This document shows, piece by piece, positions 4,652 to 5,470 of a stretch of DNA of 5,470 bases. Position numbers and translations under genes: made by a program. Numbering within the stretch: position 1 is the first letter of the stretch; every line of letters starts with the position of its first letter. Origin of the DNA: Erysipelotrichaceae bacterium (lineage in GTDB: Bacteria; Bacillota_I; Bacilli_A; Erysipelotrichales; Erysipelotrichaceae); contig JAILBD010000240.1 of NCBI GenBank assembly GCA_024681275.1, positions 1-5,470 on the forward strand, read 5' to 3'. Under the pieces are notes generated by a model. That model did not search any database and was not told the origin of the DNA. It saw only the letters and a program-made list of their open reading frames with translations.

Positions 4652-5470
4652 ATGGAAAAGATCATCATCGACAAAAAGACTGCAAGAAGATTCCTGCTGA
4701 TGAAGCACGGTCTTTTCGGTGACTACAGATTCGAAAAGAAAGAGGGAGCCTATCAGTACATCAGACAGACGGGCTGCATCCAGTACGACCCGGTCGACTC
4801 CGTCGGCAAGAACGCCGAACTCACGCTCCAGTCCAGAGTCAGACGATTCAGGAAGAAAGACCTCTACGACCTGCTCTATAAAGACCGCCGTCTCTTCGAT
4901 TACTTCGACAAAGAGATCGCCATCATCCCCACGGAAGACTGGCCTTATTTCAGAAGCTATCGGGACCTCTGCGCGCGCAACGCAGCTCAATTCGAAGGCC
5001 TCAGGGAACTGGAAGACTTCACCCTGGACTACATCGAAAGACACGGTCCGGTCAGCTCCTCGACCCTGCCTGTCAAAGGAGACATCTATTGGCATTCCTC
5101 CCTGCACTGGAGCGGCAACTGGGAAGGGAAGTCCAAGGCGTCACGTTCCGTCCTGGAACAGCTCTACACCACGGGAGATCTGATCGTCCATCACAAAGAA
5201 GGGTCCAGGAAGTTCTATGACCTCTCTTCAAAGTACATTGCGGAGCAGATCCTTCAGGCAGCCGATCCGCTCCCTGATCTTTATGAACACATCCGATGGA
5301 GAGTCTTAAGAAGGATCAACGCGGTAGGCATGCTCAGCAACAGGAATTCGGATGCCTTTCTGGGCATCCGCGGAATGACCACCGAGATCAGAAACAGCGT
5401 ATTTGCGGACCTCATAGAGAATAAAGAGATCATCCCGCTGCAGATCGGTATCGGCAAGGCTATCTTCTAC
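4652..5470 (+). CDS. YcaQ/AlkX-like winged-helix DNA glycosylase family protein, 3' end outside window
   Basis: An open frame of 273 codons runs without a stop to the last base of the window, so the C-terminal part is missing; complete relatives have roughly 350-410 residues. The sequence matches the HTH_42 (AlkZ/YcaQ) family. It shows ARRFLL (11-16) and HGL, the conserved GCIQYDPVDSV (41-51), a long RRLFDYFDKEIAIIPTEDW segment (79-97), a winged-helix-like part around 125-190 with HWSGNWEGKSKASRSVLEQL, and ADPLPDLYEHIRWRVLRR (204-221). Members characterised in Streptomyces and E. coli excise alkylated bases or unhook interstrand crosslinks. The catalytic Q-x-Q of AlkZ is Q-x-D in YcaQ/AlkX; here it is Q44-Y45-D46, which points to the AlkX/YcaQ side. 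The start at 4652 keeps the conserved N-terminal helix but has no Shine-Dalgarno; an internal ATG at 4700 would remove part of that helix. Activity is inferred from the family. Confidence 0.85.
   Translation, partial: MEKIIIDKKTARRFLLMKHGLFGDYRFEKKEGAYQYIRQTGCIQYDPVDSVGKNAELTLQSRVRRFRKKDLYDLLYKDRRLFDYFDKEIAIIPTEDWPYFRSYRDLCARNAAQFEGLRELEDFTLDYIERHGPVSSSTLPVKGDIYWHSSLHWSGNWEGKSKASRSVLEQLYTTGDLIVHHKEGSRKFYDLSSKYIAEQILQAADPLPDLYEHIRWRVLRRINAVGMLSNRNSDAFLGIRGMTTEIRNSVFADLIENKEIIPLQIGIGKAIFY

Noticed and set aside
3618..4722. Long plus-strand frames opposite the DUF3048 gene
   Set aside because: They mirror a well-recognised minus-strand gene. Their Ser/Ala/Phe-rich runs are the reverse complement of the coiled-coil codons.
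4646..5107. Minus-strand 153-codon frame opposite the YcaQ/AlkX-like gene
   Set aside because: It is a shadow: the plus-strand frame is open for 273 codons and carries conserved family motifs.

Overview
The window looks like an ordinary chromosomal segment of a Bacillota (Firmicutes) species. It has Gram-positive-type families (a MupG-type muropeptide phosphate hydrolase, a DUF3048/YerB-like envelope protein, an XRE regulator with a multi-pass membrane tail), purine-rich Shine-Dalgarno sites on some genes, and compact U-tailed terminators. An Erysipelotrichia or Clostridia member would fit, but this is a guess. I see no phage, insertion sequence, CRISPR array, tRNA or rRNA.

Layout from left to right: (1) a minus-strand pair, a DUF1697 protein (1218-1763) followed after 19 bases by a MupG-family 6-phospho-N-acetylmuramidase (71-1198). 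The pair has its own promoter near 1800-1829. (2) A minus-strand XRE regulator with six predicted membrane helices (1916-2887), followed by two tandem terminators (1893-1917 and 1814-1837). (3) A 200-base divergent spacer (2888-3087) with three evenly spaced CCGG elements. (4) A plus-strand small acidic protein of unknown function (3088-3339) whose 5' end may be frameshifted. (5) A strong bidirectional terminator (3377-3404). (6) A minus-strand membrane-anchored DUF3048 protein with a charged coiled-coil stalk (3417-4571). (7) An 80-base divergent spacer. (8) A plus-strand YcaQ/AlkX-like DNA glycosylase-family gene (from 4652), cut by the window end.

The genes do not form one pathway. The MupG homologue implies cytosolic recycling of N-acetylmuramic-acid sugars, and the DUF3048 protein probably acts at the cell envelope. 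The last gene is related to DNA repair, and the XRE protein is a probable membrane-linked transcription regulator. The spacing suggests four separate transcription units plus the DUF1697-mupG operon.

No dramatic new system is visible. The observations most worth checking are the unrecognised small gene with its possible 1-base deletion, the promoter embedded in a terminator hairpin, the phased CCGG elements, the Shine-Dalgarno-less glycosylase start, and a marked excess of GATC tetramers.
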